Shown: piece after piece, positions 63,112 to 64,000 of the stretch
How positions within the stretch are numbered: the stretch's first letter is position 1
Layout of the letters: every line of letters begins with the position of its first letter
NCBI RefSeq assembly: GCF_001577835.2
Contig: NC_029542.1
Location: forward strand, 1 to 64,000
Direction: 5' to 3'
Source: Coturnix japonica
Taxonomy: Eukaryota; Chordata; Aves; Galliformes; Phasianidae
Length of the DNA: 64,000 bases
Notes under the pieces: model-generated
The model's database searches: none
What the model saw: only the letters and a program-made list of their open reading frames with translations
What the model was told of the DNA's origin: nothing
Program-made: the position numbers and the translations under genes

Positions 63112-63420
63112 CAAAAGCAACACAGCCCTTCACAAACTCCTGTCCCCATAGAAAGGCGACCATCTGTGTGACTGGCCAAGCACAATCCACCACAGACTAG
63201 GGTGACCCCTTTCCATAAGCATAAAGACCAGCAGTTCAGCAACTGCTCCCAAACACACAAAGAAACACATGAACTGACGCACTGAGGGTAACTCTCAACT
63301 GACTGTAATGGCAGAAGAGGTGATTTTGCGCTGTGTGTTTAAATCCAACTGAAGACACAAAACTGACGTCCGTTGGAAATACGGCTCCTATGGAATACCG
63401 TATGGACACTGTGTACTCAC

Positions 63421-63479
63421 AGGATCGATGGAGAGCCTGGTCCTGTGCACACTTCAGCACTCTGCCAAAACTGTATTCA
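63421..63479 (-). pseudogene. TRAJ: TRAJ copy in noisy sequence (paralogue of 58755)
   Basis: Donor GTGAGT (63415-63420), heptamer CACTGTG (63480-63486) and a nonamer-like CTTTGTTGT at 12 bp are kept. The body matches the J at 58755 with several 1-2 bp losses, so no FGxG frame survives as given. Confidence 0.65.
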
Positions 63480-63486
63480 CACAGTG

Positions 63487-64000
63487 TTTCATTCCTTAAC
63501 AACAAAGCCTATCAGGATGCTTGAGAAACAACACTGGTGCGCCCAGGATTAGTCTGACCCTGCGAGTAACTGGATGGGCAGCAGAAAGGATGGGGAGAAG
63601 AAATTCTGATCGCAAATCAAAGAGTGGGATGTTATCAGGGTGGGTGGAATGGCAATGAGGCTGGTCTGCAGGAAGGGGTAGTTCCAATCATTCTTCTCCT
63701 TTCCCTGAACTCTAGATTCCCTACAGTTTTTCCTCTACGTTGCCAATTTCAAGGAAGGGAAATACGGAACAATTATAGTGGGTAAATAACAGTGTGGACT
63801 GCATAGAGTAAATGTCCAAGTATCACCATGTACGTCGTTTCCCTAAAAGAATCTTGACCTCGCAGTTCCAGCTTTCTCATAATTAACTCCTTAACATCAT
63901 AAGATGATGGATTCTGTCGAGAGTCTTGTTCAAAAGCAACAGAAAGAAAGATTTAGCTCCTGCAAATTTATGCGAAATAAAAAGAGGAACACATAATCCT
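63487..64000. other. Window end, noisy copy of 58.82-59.28 kb
   Basis: It can be followed against 58825-59285 almost continuously, but with many single-base insertions and losses. No gene is present. Confidence 0.75.

Larger units (their letters stand above)
57500..64000 (-). repeat. Tandemly duplicated TRAJ cassettes
   Basis: J and flank pairs recur at fixed offsets: 58755/61404 and 59349/61998 are both 2649 bp apart, 60065/62393 are 2328 bp apart, and 58392/63053 and 58755/63421 are about 4665 bp apart. Shared flanks include GCATTGCATTCCTTAACA, AGGCTGACATTTATAAGTGT-type and CACAAGCAGCAGC tracts. Confidence 0.85.

Overview
The window is bird nuclear DNA. CR1 LINE copies with avian-type 3' ends (ATTCTATGATTCTATG-like tails, reverse transcriptase fragments on both strands) are scattered throughout. 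The genes have introns, and one block is unmistakably the J-C end of a T-cell receptor alpha (TRA) locus with an avian-style C-alpha. The species cannot be named from the sequence.

Layout. 1-6 kb: one intact family-10-like olfactory receptor gene (2747-3697, +) in otherwise gene-free DNA. 6.7-18.7 kb: a graveyard of endogenous retrovirus fossils and CR1 copies, including a minus-strand provirus nested in an older plus-strand one and bounded by a 5-bp target duplication, and a separate class I-like fossil with its 3' LTR. Two single-N assembly gaps lie here. 20.8 and 11.6 kb: two copies of a SINE with two tRNA-like units and a CR1-like tail. 21.7-29.0 kb (+): a VWA5A-like gene of about 17-18 exons whose VWA domain has lost its metal-binding (MIDAS) signature and which carries at least one frame break. 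30.8-33.4 kb (+): DAD1, with a GC-rich ETS/NRF1-type promoter and a spliced 3' UTR.

33.4-40.5 kb is the DAD1-TRAC interval. It holds two CR1 copies and, at 36.78-37.05 kb, a cluster of CRE, RUNX, ETS and TCF/LEF motifs that I propose as the avian TCR-alpha enhancer. 40.5-43.3 kb (-): TRAC in four exons. 46.7-63.5 kb (-): about 21 TRAJ segments, most with a 12-spacer recombination signal upstream and a splice donor exactly 34 nt from the first base of the FGxG Phe codon. The distal J cluster (57.5-64 kb) was built by tandem cassette duplication. The last 1.3 kb is an indel-ridden copy of 58.1-59.3 kb and looks like poor-quality sequence.

How the parts work together: a V segment outside the window (beyond 64 kb) would be joined by RAG to one of the TRAJ segments through 12/23 signals, transcribed on the minus strand and spliced to TRAC. 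DAD1 is convergent with TRAC, as in mammals. An OR10-like gene and a VWA5A relative next to DAD1/TRA recalls two separate human loci: OR10G genes beside TRA on 14q11, and OR10G genes beside VWA5A on 11q24. This suggests an ancestral linkage.
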